Shown: one piece after another, positions 17,921 to 26,062 of the stretch
Layout of the letters: each line of letters starts with the position of its first letter
Position numbering within the stretch: the stretch's first letter is position 1
Origin: CAZMGV01 sp964565925
Lineage (GTDB): Bacteria > JAGRBM01 > JAHCIT01
NCBI GenBank assembly: GCA_964565925.1
Contig: CAZMGV010000018.1
Coordinates: 1-64,000, forward strand
Direction of reading: 5' to 3'
Length of the DNA: 64,000 bases
Made by a program: the position numbers and the translations under genes
Notes under the pieces: model-generated
What the model was told of the DNA's origin: nothing
Databases searched by the model: none
Seen by the model: the letters and a program-made list of their open reading frames with translations, nothing else

Positions 17921-18553
17921 ATGGAGGGGTTCGGCAACGATAGGGGGGTGATTCGCAGAATTTTCACCCTGCTTCTGCTCGGCTTGGCCATGCCGGCCTG
18001 CGGCTACAGCAGCTTCGACGTGCGCCCGGAATCGGTGAAATCCGAAGCGCACGGGACATCGGTGGAAGCGCATCTGCTGGGCGACAGCGAGTGGGATTCG
18101 GGAGGCCGGGACGACCTCCTGGCCGTTCAGGTAACGGTCCGCAATTCCGGCGAACTGCCGCTCGACGTGGAGCCCTGGGATTTCGTGCTGTCGTCAACAC
18201 GGGTCGAAACCCGGCCCCTGTCTCCGCTCAAGGCGGCCGTGGCCAGTTCATGGCACCATCCGCAGCGGTCGACTGACGGATACGGCCTGCTGCGGTTTAC
18301 ATTCAATCTGCTTTACCTGCCGGTCGAAAAATTCGTTCTCTGCATGGAAAAGGGCCCCAACACCGAACGGCTCGACGATTTCGCCGGCAAGGCGCTGCGG
18401 CCGGCGACCCTGGCGCCCGGCGGCGCCGCCACCGGGATACTCTTTTACGAAGAAACCCTGTCCAGCCGGGTGGAACTCGGCTGGACGGTCTGGGCCGCCG
18501 ACGGTACGCCGCTGCGCGGACCGGAGCTTCTCCTTCAGGAGAAGAAACCATGA
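17921..18553 (+). CDS. Lipoprotein of unknown function, first gene of the ligA operon
   Basis: The product has about 210 residues with a signal peptide and lipobox LAMPAC. The rest looks like a beta-rich domain with a 'LLAVQVTVRNSGELPLDVEPWDFVL' strand pattern reminiscent of DUF4352-type or carboxypeptidase-regulatory-like beta sandwiches; that comparison is loose. The start could be ATG 17921 or GTG 17948, and both leave an intact signal peptide. Its stop overlaps the next start as ATGA, indicating translational coupling. The divergent GT-C-like gene begins 25 bp upstream, so their promoters share a very small region. Confidence 0.75.
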   Translation: MEGFGNDRGVIRRIFTLLLLGLAMPACGYSSFDVRPESVKSEAHGTSVEAHLLGDSEWDSGGRDDLLAVQVTVRNSGELPLDVEPWDFVLSSTRVETRPLSPLKAAVASSWHHPQRSTDGYGLLRFTFNLLYLPVEKFVLCMEKGPNTERLDDFAGKALRPATLAPGGAATGILFYEETLSSRVELGWTVWAADGTPLRGPELLLQEKKP

Positions 18554-19401
18554 AAACGGCAGCCTGGATGCCGGGAGGCTGGATCACCGGAGCCTGTCTT
18601 GCCGGTGCGCTGGCCGCATTCCCGGCCTGTTCGACGAAAGGATTTTCCGAGGGCTATTCGGCCTACAAGCCGGCCGAAATGGCCGTCGAGGCGCTGGACA
18701 GCTGCTCGCTCTCCAAACCGGCCGTCCGGGCGCCGGCCGAACTGATGCTCTCCGTGGAGCAGACACCCTATACGGCGTCGCGTATCGCGCTCGCCCGCTC
18801 CGGCGACGTAGCCGAGGTCGACATATCGCAGACAGCAGTAAAGGCGCTGGACTCCGAGGCCGCCGCCCTGGCGAACCAAGTGATCCCCCCGCTCACCGAC
18901 GCCTTCGATGTCGTCATACCGGTACCGGACGGTTACCAGCCCGAACCTGGCCAGCTCGTCGGCCGGCTGCGGTACGAATCCGCCCCGGTTCACAGCAGCC
19001 AGTTGCCCGTGCTTTCCGCGAGCGACAGTTTCCTTGCTCTGGAATACCAGTTCGTCCAGATCGCCGTTCAGCTCAGGCTGATCCGCGACGGCAAGCCGCT
19101 TGGCGATATCCGGGCCAGCGGACTCGCCTACCGGAAAGCTTCAAGCGACCGCCTCGAACCGGCCATCCGGGAAAGCGCGGACCTGACCGCTACCGCCCTC
19201 TGCCGGGCGATGCGGCAGCTGGTGGTGAAACTGCGCCGCTCCGATACGTTCGTCACTCTCGGCGGGCCGAGACTGTTTCCCGAAACCGTCCAGGCCGCCC
19301 CGGAACTGGTTACTGATCCGGCCGTAGCACCGGCCGCATCGTCAACGCCAGCGCCGGCCAAACCTGCCGAAACGGAAAAACCGCCAACCCCAAAGCCATG
19401 A
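18550..19401 (+). CDS. Lipoprotein of unknown function, second gene of the ligA operon
   Basis: The product has 283 residues. A signal peptide (lipobox AFPAC) leads into about 210 residues of mixed alpha/beta sequence and a Pro/Ala/Thr-rich tail after about residue 245. The central part ('RIALARSGDVAEVDISQTAVKALDSEAAALANQV') contains no motif I recognise. It overlaps both neighbours by 4 bp (ATGA at 18550 and 19398), so it is translationally coupled to the upstream lipoprotein and to ligA. Confidence 0.75.
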   Translation: MKTAAWMPGGWITGACLAGALAAFPACSTKGFSEGYSAYKPAEMAVEALDSCSLSKPAVRAPAELMLSVEQTPYTASRIALARSGDVAEVDISQTAVKALDSEAAALANQVIPPLTDAFDVVIPVPDGYQPEPGQLVGRLRYESAPVHSSQLPVLSASDSFLALEYQFVQIAVQLRLIRDGKPLGDIRASGLAYRKASSDRLEPAIRESADLTATALCRAMRQLVVKLRRSDTFVTLGGPRLFPETVQAAPELVTDPAVAPAASSTPAPAKPAETEKPPTPKP

Positions 19402-21434
19402 CCTCGACCAAGCATCCCGAAGCCCGCGCCGAAGAGCTGCGCGATCTCCTGAACGACGCCAACTACCGGTATTACGTTCTCGACGATCCCACGCTGTCCG
19501 ATACCGACTACGACAGGCTGCTCCGCGAACTCCAGGAACTGGAGAAGACGCATCCGAAACTCCGCACGCCTGATTCCCCGACCCAGCGGGTGGGCCATGC
19601 ACCCGCGTCCGAACTGGTCAAGGTCACGCGGAAAAACCCGATGCTCTCTCTCGAGAACGTCATGAACGAGGAAGAGTTCCGGGAGTTTGACCGCCGGACG
19701 GTGAAGGCGCTCGAAGCGGTCGGCGCGCTGAAAGGCGACGTCGAGTATGTCTGCGAACCCAAATTCGACGGACTCGCGATCGAACTGGTCTACGAAAACG
19801 GCCTGTTCGTTCAGGGCTCCACCCGCGGGGACGGCACGACCGGCGAGGACGTCACCGCCAACCTGAAGACGATCCGCGCGATCCCGCTGAAACTCCGGGG
19901 TAAACATCCGCCAAAACGGGTCGAGGTCCGGGGCGAAGTGCTGATGACGAAGGCGGCGTTCCGGGCGCTCAACGAGGCGCAGGACGAGGCCGGCGACAAG
20001 GTGTTCGCCAACCCCCGCAACGCGGCGGCGGGATCGCTGCGCCAGCTCGATCCCAAAGTCACGGCAAAGCGCCAGCTCGACATGTACTGCTACGCGCTGG
20101 GCGAGGTGGACGGCGGGCCGGAGTTCAAGACCCACTGGGAGTCGGTCGACTGGCTGAAAACCCTCGGCTTTCAGGTCACCCATGAAATCCACCGGGTGAA
20201 AGGCGCCGAGCAGGTGCTCGGCTACTACCGGGGCATCGGCGAGAAGCGGGATTCGCTCGAGTTCGAGATCGACGGGACGGTCATCAAGGTGAACGCCCTC
20301 GACCAGCAGAAGATACTGGGCTCCAAGACCCGCGACCCCCGGTGGGCGGTGGCGTTCAAGTTCCCGCCCCGTCAGGAAGAGACCGTACTGGTGGACATCG
20401 AGATCCAGGTCGGCCGCCAGGGGACGCTCACGCCGGTTGCGAAGCTCAAACCGGTAAAGGTCGCCGGGGTAACGGTCCAGAACGCCACGCTGCACAACGA
20501 AGACGAGATCAACCGTAAGGACGTGCGCATCGGGGATACGGTCATTGTCCAGAGGGCGGGCGACGTCATCCCCGAAGTCGTCGGCCCGGTACTGGCGAAA
20601 CGACCCGGTAATACGCGGCAGTTCGCATTCCCGGACAAGTGCCCCTCCTGCGGGGGACCGGTCTCGAGGCCCGAGGGCGAAGTCGCCTGGCGGTGCGTGA
20701 ACCTGCAGTGCCCGGCGCAGTTCCTGGGGCGGCTCAAGCATTTTGTTTCCCGCAAATCGATGGATATCGAAGGGATCGGCGAAAAAACCCTAGAACAGAT
20801 GGTTACGACAGGACTCGTCACAGGGCTCTCCGACCTGTTCGCCGTCACAAAAGACCAGATCGCGGGCCTCGAACGGATGGGCGACAAGTCCGCCGAAAAT
20901 CTGGTCGAAGCGATCGAGAAGTCCCGCGATGCGGCGCTCGCCCGGTTCATCAACGCGCTGGGCATACGGCACGTGGGCGAAGCGACCGCCGACGCACTGG
21001 CCCGGCATTTCGAGGATATTCACAAGCTGATGAACGCGACCGAGACGGAACTCCTCCAGGTTCAGGACGTGGGTCCTGAAGTCTCCCGCGCCATCTATGA
21101 TTTCTTCAAAAATCCCGCCAACCGGCACACTGTCGAGGCGCTGCTCAAGCGAGGGGTGAAACTCCGCCCGCCCGAAAAGCAGGGCGACAGCCTGAAAGGA
21201 AAGACGTTCGTGCTGACCGGAACACTCTCCCGCTGGAACCGCGACGACGCGGCGCAGGCGATTGCGGCACTTGGCGGCAAGGTGTCCGGATCGGTGTCGA
21301 AGAAAACCCACTATGTCGTCGCAGGTGTCGAGGCCGGCTCCAAGCTCACAAAAGCGCAGGAGCTGGGCGTCCCGGTTCTGGACGAATCCGCCTTCGAGGC
21401 GCTGGTTGGCCAGACCGGCAAGGGCCGTGAGTAA
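19398..21434 (+). CDS. ligA: NAD-dependent DNA ligase
   Basis: The product has 678 residues, full length for the family. It seals nicks during replication and repair using NAD+. In order it has the Ia domain, the adenylation domain with KFDGLAIEL (nucleophile Lys122), an OB fold, a four-Cys zinc finger (CPSC..CVNLQCPAQ), a helix-hairpin-helix region and a C-terminal BRCT domain starting at LKGKTFVLTGTL. It is coupled by ATGA to an upstream lipoprotein gene, an unusual partner for a ligase, and is followed after 6 bp by acylphosphatase. Confidence 0.98.
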   Translation: MTSTKHPEARAEELRDLLNDANYRYYVLDDPTLSDTDYDRLLRELQELEKTHPKLRTPDSPTQRVGHAPASELVKVTRKNPMLSLENVMNEEEFREFDRRTVKALEAVGALKGDVEYVCEPKFDGLAIELVYENGLFVQGSTRGDGTTGEDVTANLKTIRAIPLKLRGKHPPKRVEVRGEVLMTKAAFRALNEAQDEAGDKVFANPRNAAAGSLRQLDPKVTAKRQLDMYCYALGEVDGGPEFKTHWESVDWLKTLGFQVTHEIHRVKGAEQVLGYYRGIGEKRDSLEFEIDGTVIKVNALDQQKILGSKTRDPRWAVAFKFPPRQEETVLVDIEIQVGRQGTLTPVAKLKPVKVAGVTVQNATLHNEDEINRKDVRIGDTVIVQRAGDVIPEVVGPVLAKRPGNTRQFAFPDKCPSCGGPVSRPEGEVAWRCVNLQCPAQFLGRLKHFVSRKSMDIEGIGEKTLEQMVTTGLVTGLSDLFAVTKDQIAGLERMGDKSAENLVEAIEKSRDAALARFINALGIRHVGEATADALARHFEDIHKLMNATETELLQVQDVGPEVSRAIYDFFKNPANRHTVEALLKRGVKLRPPEKQGDSLKGKTFVLTGTLSRWNRDDAAQAIAALGGKVSGSVSKKTHYVVAGVEAGSKLTKAQELGVPVLDESAFEALVGQTGKGRE

Positions 21435-21440
21435 CGGTTC

Positions 21441-21719
21441 ATGGCGCGGTTCAGATTCACCGTCACCGGACGTGTCCAGGGGGTCGCCTTCCGGTACGCT
21501 ACACAGGACAACGCCGTCCGCCTGGGACTGACCGGCTGGGTCCGCAACCTGCGAAACGGTGACGTGGAAGGCGAATTTCAGGGGCCTGAGGCCGCCTGCC
21601 GGGAGCTCTCGGAGTGGCTCCGCAAAGGACCGCCTATGGCCCGGGTGACGGAACTGAAGATTGCGCCGGTTCCCGTCCGCGAAGGCGACACCGAGTTCGA
21701 CATCCGCCCCACCGCCTGA
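21441..21719 (+). CDS. acyP: Acylphosphatase
   Basis: The product has 92 residues, the usual length. It hydrolyses acyl phosphates such as 1,3-bisphosphoglycerate or carbamoyl phosphate. The phosphate-binding loop GRVQGVAFR carries catalytic Arg18, and GWVRNLRNG carries catalytic Asn36. It begins 6 bp after the ligA stop and is presumably the last gene of that operon. Confidence 0.96.
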   Translation: MARFRFTVTGRVQGVAFRYATQDNAVRLGLTGWVRNLRNGDVEGEFQGPEAACRELSEWLRKGPPMARVTELKIAPVPVREGDTEFDIRPTA

Positions 21720-21900
21720 TCCGCATCCCGGCTATCTGTCCACTGTCACAGACAGGCACACCGCTGACTCCGGGTGTCGCCGTCTGTTGACAGTTCGCCC
21801 GGACCCGTTCCGGGAAATCGTATCTTTCGCACAATTGGCGCGGTCCCGTGCATCCCCAATTCGGCACAAATCTTGTAGAATGCAGCCGGGAGTGCAGCCT

Positions 21901-22116
21901 GTGTTTGAAAATTCAATCATCGCCAAAAGCCGCAAGGCCCCGTGGTCCGCGAAGGTCTTCTTCGCACTACTCATCGCCGTCGTCATCTATATCGTTATCT
22001 TCGGATGTGCGCCCCGCTCGCAGCGGGTTGCGGCACAGCCGGTGGCGAATACCTACAGTATTTCCGGATCGCTATCTCCGTCCGAAAGGCCGGTGAAGAG
22101 CCCCGGAATGTTCTAG
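21901..22116 (+). CDS. Small single-pass membrane or lipoprotein-like peptide
   Basis: From GTG 21901 the product has 71 residues (78 from ATG 21880). A basic N-terminus (AKSRKAPWSAK) precedes one hydrophobic helix ending IVIFGCAP, which could be either a transmembrane segment or a poor lipobox. GGAG lies about 9 nt before the GTG. A strong terminator follows 17 bp after the stop, supporting a real short transcript. No family is recognised. Confidence 0.5.
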   Translation: MFENSIIAKSRKAPWSAKVFFALLIAVVIYIVIFGCAPRSQRVAAQPVANTYSISGSLSPSERPVKSPGMF

Positions 22117-22132
22117 CTCCTTTTTTCTCTCG

Positions 22133-22172
22133 GGGTGCAGGCCGGAAACGGCCTGCACCCGTTTCCTTTCCT
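22133..22172 (+). terminator. Intrinsic terminator with GAAA tetraloop
   Basis: GGGTGCAGGCCG-GAAA-CGGCCTGCACCC is a perfect 12-bp stem closed by a GNRA tetraloop and followed by a T-rich tract (GTTTCCTTTCC). It separates the small membrane peptide gene from the dehydrogenase gene at 22221. Confidence 0.88.
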
Positions 22173-22220
22173 TCGTCACCGTTCCTTTCTCCCGCTCCCC
22201 GGGTGTGATAAAAACAGGCC

Positions 22221-23225
22221 ATGACGTACACCTTCACCTACGCGCCCGGCGAAGGCCTGGGGCCCGAGCTTCTCGGACACGCCCGACGGGTCATCGATGC
22301 GCTGCTTCCGGGCACCCAGTGGGAAACGTTCGACATCGGGCGCAGCGCGTTCGACAAGACCGGCAAACCGGTGACCGACGAACTGGTCGCCTCGATCCGC
22401 AAGAACCGGGTCGCCCTCAAAGGACCGGTCGAGTCAGCCCTCGGGGTAAAATACGTCTCCCCGAATGTGCAGCTCCGCAAGGCGCTGGACCTCTACGCCA
22501 ACGTCCGGCCGCTCAAGAGCCTGCCCCATGTCCGGGAAGCGTTCCGCGGAATCGACGCCGTCATCATCCGCGAGAATACGGAAGACATCTACGCCGGTAT
22601 CGAACACAAGGCGGCGCAGGGTGTCGTCCTCACCATCAAGCTCGCCACCCGCCGGGCCTGCGAACGGATCAGCCGGTTCGCCTTCGACTACGCCAAAAGG
22701 AACGGCCGCAAGGCGGTCACCTGCGTCCACAAGGCGAACATCATGAAGAAGTCGGACGGCCTGTTTCTGGAGACCGCCCGGCTCATCGCCCAGGACTCCC
22801 CCTTTATCGGTTTCAGCGACTTCATCGTCGACAACGCCTCGCTCCAGATGGTTCAGCGCCCCCAGAAGTACGACATGATTCTCACGACCAACCTCTACGG
22901 CGACCTGCTCTCGGATCTGGGCGCCGGACTGGTCGGCGGCCCCGGCACCGTCGCAAGCGCCAACTACGGCGAGGCCGGAACCGCGGTGTTCGAACTGTTT
23001 CACGGTGCCCGCGAAGACCCGTCTAAAAAGGAGTGGGCCAATCCCACCGGTGTGCTCCGGACAGCCGTCATGCTGTTCGACCACATCAACGAGCGGACCA
23101 AGTCGGCGAAACTGGAAGCGGCCATCGACGCCGTCGTGCTCGAACGCAAGGCGGTCACTGCTGACCTGGGCGGCTCGGCCACCACCACGCAGATGGTGGA
23201 CGCCATTCTCAAGAGAGCCGTGTGA
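22221..23225 (+). CDS. Isocitrate/isopropylmalate-family dehydrogenase
   Basis: The product has 334 residues, a metal-dependent decarboxylating dehydrogenase. Substrate motifs SPNVQLRKALDLYANVRP and RENTEDIYAGIEH favour isocitrate over isopropylmalate, and NLYGDLLSDLGAGLVGG supplies the metal-binding Asp residues. The N-terminal motif is GEGLGPEL rather than GDGIGPE, and the cofactor loop reads HGAREDPSKKEWANP instead of the usual HG(S)APDIAG, so NAD versus NADP use is unclear. Its stop overlaps the gluQ start as GTGA. It would feed the TCA cycle if it is an isocitrate dehydrogenase. Confidence 0.88.
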   Translation: MTYTFTYAPGEGLGPELLGHARRVIDALLPGTQWETFDIGRSAFDKTGKPVTDELVASIRKNRVALKGPVESALGVKYVSPNVQLRKALDLYANVRPLKSLPHVREAFRGIDAVIIRENTEDIYAGIEHKAAQGVVLTIKLATRRACERISRFAFDYAKRNGRKAVTCVHKANIMKKSDGLFLETARLIAQDSPFIGFSDFIVDNASLQMVQRPQKYDMILTTNLYGDLLSDLGAGLVGGPGTVASANYGEAGTAVFELFHGAREDPSKKEWANPTGVLRTAVMLFDHINERTKSAKLEAAIDAVVLERKAVTADLGGSATTTQMVDAILKRAV

Positions 23226-24202
23226 GCGATCCCCGTCCCGGAACCGGCCGGTCCGATACCGGCCGCCCTTACATCGGGCGATTCGCCCCGTCACCCACCG
23301 CGCGCCAGCACATCGGGAACCTCCGCACGGCGCTCGCCGCCTGGCTGGACGCGCGCAGCCGGGGCGGGCGAATCATCCTCCGCATCGAAGACCTGGACCC
23401 GGCCCGCTGCCGGCCCGAGTTCGAAGGCCAGATCGTCGAGGACTACCGCAACCTCGGCCTCGACTGGGATAATGACAATCCGCTTCCGCGCCAGAGTGAA
23501 CGCGCCGCCATCTACCGCGGGCTGGTCGACAGACTGGCCCGCGAAAGCCGCGCCTACCCCTGCTTCTGCAGCCGCAGGGAGATCGAACTGGCGGCGGGAG
23601 CCCCCGCGCCGGGCGAAGAAGGTCCGCGCTACCCCGGCACCTGCCGGGATATTCCGAAGGAGGAGGCCGGCCGGCGGATCGCGGCTGGCGAATCGTACGC
23701 CTACCGGTTCAGGACCGACGACCGGCCGGTTTCATTCACCGATCTCCTGTATGGCTCGCACACCGAAGACGTCGAGGCCCGGTGCGGCGACTTCGTCATC
23801 TTCCGCAAGGACGGTGTCGCGAGCTATCAGCTGGCGGTCGTCGCCGACGACCACCAGATGGGTGTCACCTGTGTCGTGCGGGGGGCCGACCTGCTCGACT
23901 CCACCGCCCGCCAGATCGCCCTGCTGCGGACACTGGGCTGGGACGTCCCGGATTATCTGCATGTCCCGCTCATTACCGGCCCCGGCGGCCGCAAATTCGC
24001 CAAGCGCGAGCGGGACGTCACCCTTCCAGAACTGCTCCGCCACGGCTGGACGGTAGAAAAGGTGACCGGGTATCTCGCCCACTCGCTGGGGCTCATCGAC
24101 CGGCCCGAACCAGCCACGGCGGCGGAGATTCTTAAAGTGTACGACCGGACGAAACTCCGGCGCGAACCCACGGAAATCGACCCGGCACGGCTACCGGGTT
24201 AA
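23222..24202 (+). CDS. gluQ: Glutamyl-queuosine tRNA(Asp) synthetase
   Basis: The product has 326 residues. It resembles the catalytic half of glutamyl-tRNA synthetase but lacks the anticodon-binding domain, as in GluQ-RS (YadB), which glutamylates queuosine at position 34 of tRNA-Asp. Visible features are GRFAPSPTARQHIGNL (HIGH-type motif), the zinc-site Cys of CFCSRREIE and GTC, and the KMSKR-equivalent GRKFAKRERDVTL. GTG 23222 overlaps the upstream stop by 4 bp, so translation is probably coupled to the dehydrogenase. A short N-terminal Gly/Arg extension is present. Confidence 0.93.
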   Translation: MSDPRPGTGRSDTGRPYIGRFAPSPTARQHIGNLRTALAAWLDARSRGGRIILRIEDLDPARCRPEFEGQIVEDYRNLGLDWDNDNPLPRQSERAAIYRGLVDRLARESRAYPCFCSRREIELAAGAPAPGEEGPRYPGTCRDIPKEEAGRRIAAGESYAYRFRTDDRPVSFTDLLYGSHTEDVEARCGDFVIFRKDGVASYQLAVVADDHQMGVTCVVRGADLLDSTARQIALLRTLGWDVPDYLHVPLITGPGGRKFAKRERDVTLPELLRHGWTVEKVTGYLAHSLGLIDRPEPATAAEILKVYDRTKLRREPTEIDPARLPG

Positions 24203-24218
24203 CGCCTGCTCATATAAT
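24190..24218 (+). promoter_or_regulatory. Candidate promoter for the VKOR-DsbA gene
   Basis: A perfect TATAAT lies at 24213-24218, 76 bp before the start codon at 24294. The corresponding -35 position (24190-24195, GCTACC) is poor, so the promoter may need an activator. Confidence 0.35.
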
Positions 24219-24293
24219 GACGGTCCCTTTTGCCCTTTCACTCCCTTCAGCTAGGCTCCCGCCACGTACCGATCTGGTTTGAAGAGGTTCATC

Positions 24294-25556
24294 ATGTCTG
24301 AGAATACGGTTTCGACACCGAAATGGATTTTCCCCGCCGCGCTGGGCGCTTCGCTGCTCGCCGTCGTGGACTCCTTCTATCTGGCGCACCTTCACACGCT
24401 CCGGCACACCAAGGAGCTGGAGAGCACGCTCTGCACGATCAGCGACGTGGCCAACTGCCAGATCACCATCGAGTCCAAGTATTCCGAGCTGTTGGGCGTG
24501 CCGATCTCGTATTTCTCGGCCGTCACCTACGGGCTGATCGCCGTCGTGGCACTGCTGGGCCTCCTTGATTCCAGAAAACCGTTCCCGCGCCTGCTGCTGC
24601 TGGGCGGCGCCTTCACGACGCTCGTCAGCCTGGTGATGGCGTTCCTGTCTTACGGCGTGCTGAAGACGATCTGCCCCGCCTGCACATTGCTGTACGTGCT
24701 GTCGATCCTCCTGCTCGTGACCGGCGTGAAGGCCGTTTCCGCTGCTGGCACGGGCGAAACGCCGGGTGAATCGGTCGGCGACGAGTTTGCCCGGTTCTTC
24801 GCGGCGAAGCCGCTGGGGCTCTCCGCCGGCGTGACGGCCGTCATTCTCGTCATCCTCCTCGTCGCCCTGAAACCGAAGGTGACTCCGGTGGAGGCGATCA
24901 CCCGGAAGGACACGGCCGTGGCCCCGGCGCCGGGACAGGCCGCCAAGGAACCGACGCCGGAAGAGGCGATGCAACTGGTCGAGAAATACATGGGCGCCAT
25001 GCCGCAGGTGAAGATCGACTGCGGCGCGCTCCAGCCCGACGGCAACCCCGACGCCAAGGTCACGATCAACGAGTTCGCCGACTTCCAGTGCCCCGCCTGC
25101 AAGGCGTTCGTCCCGGCGCTCAAGGAGATCATGGAAACGCAGAAGGACAAGGTCCGGATCTGCTTCCACAACTATCCGCTGGACGGCGAATGCAACAACC
25201 GCATCCCCAAGGGACGCGGGCACAAGGACTCCTGCGTCGCCGCCGCCACGGCCATCTGCGCCAGCCGCCAGGGCAAGATGTGGGATTTCTATCACACGAT
25301 GTTCGACATGCAGGGCCCGGGGCTCAATCCCGAGTCGATGCACCAGCTCGCCAAGGACAAGGGCCTCGACATGAAGGAGTTCGACTCCTGCATGAAGAGC
25401 GACGCCGTCAAGCAGATGATCTCCTCCGACCTCGATCTGGGCGCCCAGGTGGGTGTGGAGGGCACGCCGACGATCATCATCAACGGCCGCCGGATCCGCC
25501 AGCGCCCCGACGCGGCGCTTCTCAAGCTGATTATCGAATACGAGAACTCTAAGTAA
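24294..25556 (+). CDS. VKOR-DsbA fusion, disulfide-generating membrane enzyme
   Basis: The product has 420 residues. The first ~150 residues form a four-helix vitamin K epoxide reductase domain with the loop Cys pair (LCTISDVANC) and the quinone-site CPAC motif. A transmembrane helix follows (about 178-197), then a periplasmic thioredoxin/DsbA-like domain with CPAC in 'ADFQCPACKAF' and the cis-Pro segment VEGTPTIII. VKOR reoxidises the thioredoxin domain and passes electrons to quinone, replacing DsbB/DsbA. ATG 24294 is chosen because GAAGAGG lies 6 nt upstream. Its 3' end overlaps the convergent gene by 8 bp. Confidence 0.93.
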   Translation: MSENTVSTPKWIFPAALGASLLAVVDSFYLAHLHTLRHTKELESTLCTISDVANCQITIESKYSELLGVPISYFSAVTYGLIAVVALLGLLDSRKPFPRLLLLGGAFTTLVSLVMAFLSYGVLKTICPACTLLYVLSILLLVTGVKAVSAAGTGETPGESVGDEFARFFAAKPLGLSAGVTAVILVILLVALKPKVTPVEAITRKDTAVAPAPGQAAKEPTPEEAMQLVEKYMGAMPQVKIDCGALQPDGNPDAKVTINEFADFQCPACKAFVPALKEIMETQKDKVRICFHNYPLDGECNNRIPKGRGHKDSCVAAATAICASRQGKMWDFYHTMFDMQGPGLNPESMHQLAKDKGLDMKEFDSCMKSDAVKQMISSDLDLGAQVGVEGTPTIIINGRRIRQRPDAALLKLIIEYENSK

Positions 25557-25881
25557 CCTGCTCCAGAATCCGTTTTACGGTTTCACCGATCTCCGGCCGG
25601 TCCTCACCGTCTGACTCACCATCTGAAACGGTGGCCGGAATCGTCATGAGCGGCTTGAGGTCCGGGCTGTCGTAACCCGACCCCGGCCAGATCCGGATCC
25701 CGTCCGGCAGGCTGGAAAACACGAACGCCCCGCCCCCCGGCAGATCGAACCTGAGACCCGTCAGCATCATTTTAGACGGCAGTGTCCGGCGAACGAATTT
25801 CGCCTCCCCCCCCTGCCGTTTCACCTCGGCAATGAGGGCTTCCGATAAAGCCACAGCGTAGTCGGCAAAGGGGGCGGTCAT
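25549..25881 (-). CDS. Hypothetical protein
   Basis: The product has 110 residues, predicted soluble, with no signal or membrane segment. The middle ('LTGLRFDLPGGGAFVFSSLPDGIRIWPG') suggests a small alpha/beta fold. The frame overlaps the end of the VKOR-DsbA gene by 8 bp tail-to-tail. I see no family motif. Confidence 0.5.
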   Translation of the reverse strand: MTAPFADYAVALSEALIAEVKRQGGEAKFVRRTLPSKMMLTGLRFDLPGGGAFVFSSLPDGIRIWPGSGYDSPDLKPLMTIPATVSDGESDGEDRPEIGETVKRILEQVT

Positions 25882-26062
25882 GTTTAAAGAATAGCCGGTT
25901 CCAGAGGGATTCGGGTACCGGGGTTTCGTGAAGGGCTACCCTCCCCTCTTAATAAAGACATCCTGTTTCCCCAGCCCCGGCCGGATCGTCTACCCTTTCG
26001 ACGCGCCGCATTGCACCGGGCGGGTTGTCCGGGCGAGAGCGAGCCGCAACCGAGGATCTCGC

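Noticed and set aside
21861..21880. Sigma-54-like promoter (GGCAC-N5-TTGTA) before the small membrane peptide gene
   Set aside because: The invariant GC of the -12 element is missing (TTGTA), so the match is too weak.
25549..25556. Possible frameshift at the overlap of the VKOR-DsbA gene and the minus-strand hypothetical
   Set aside because: The genes are convergent and each frame ends cleanly; an 8-bp tail-to-tail overlap needs no error.
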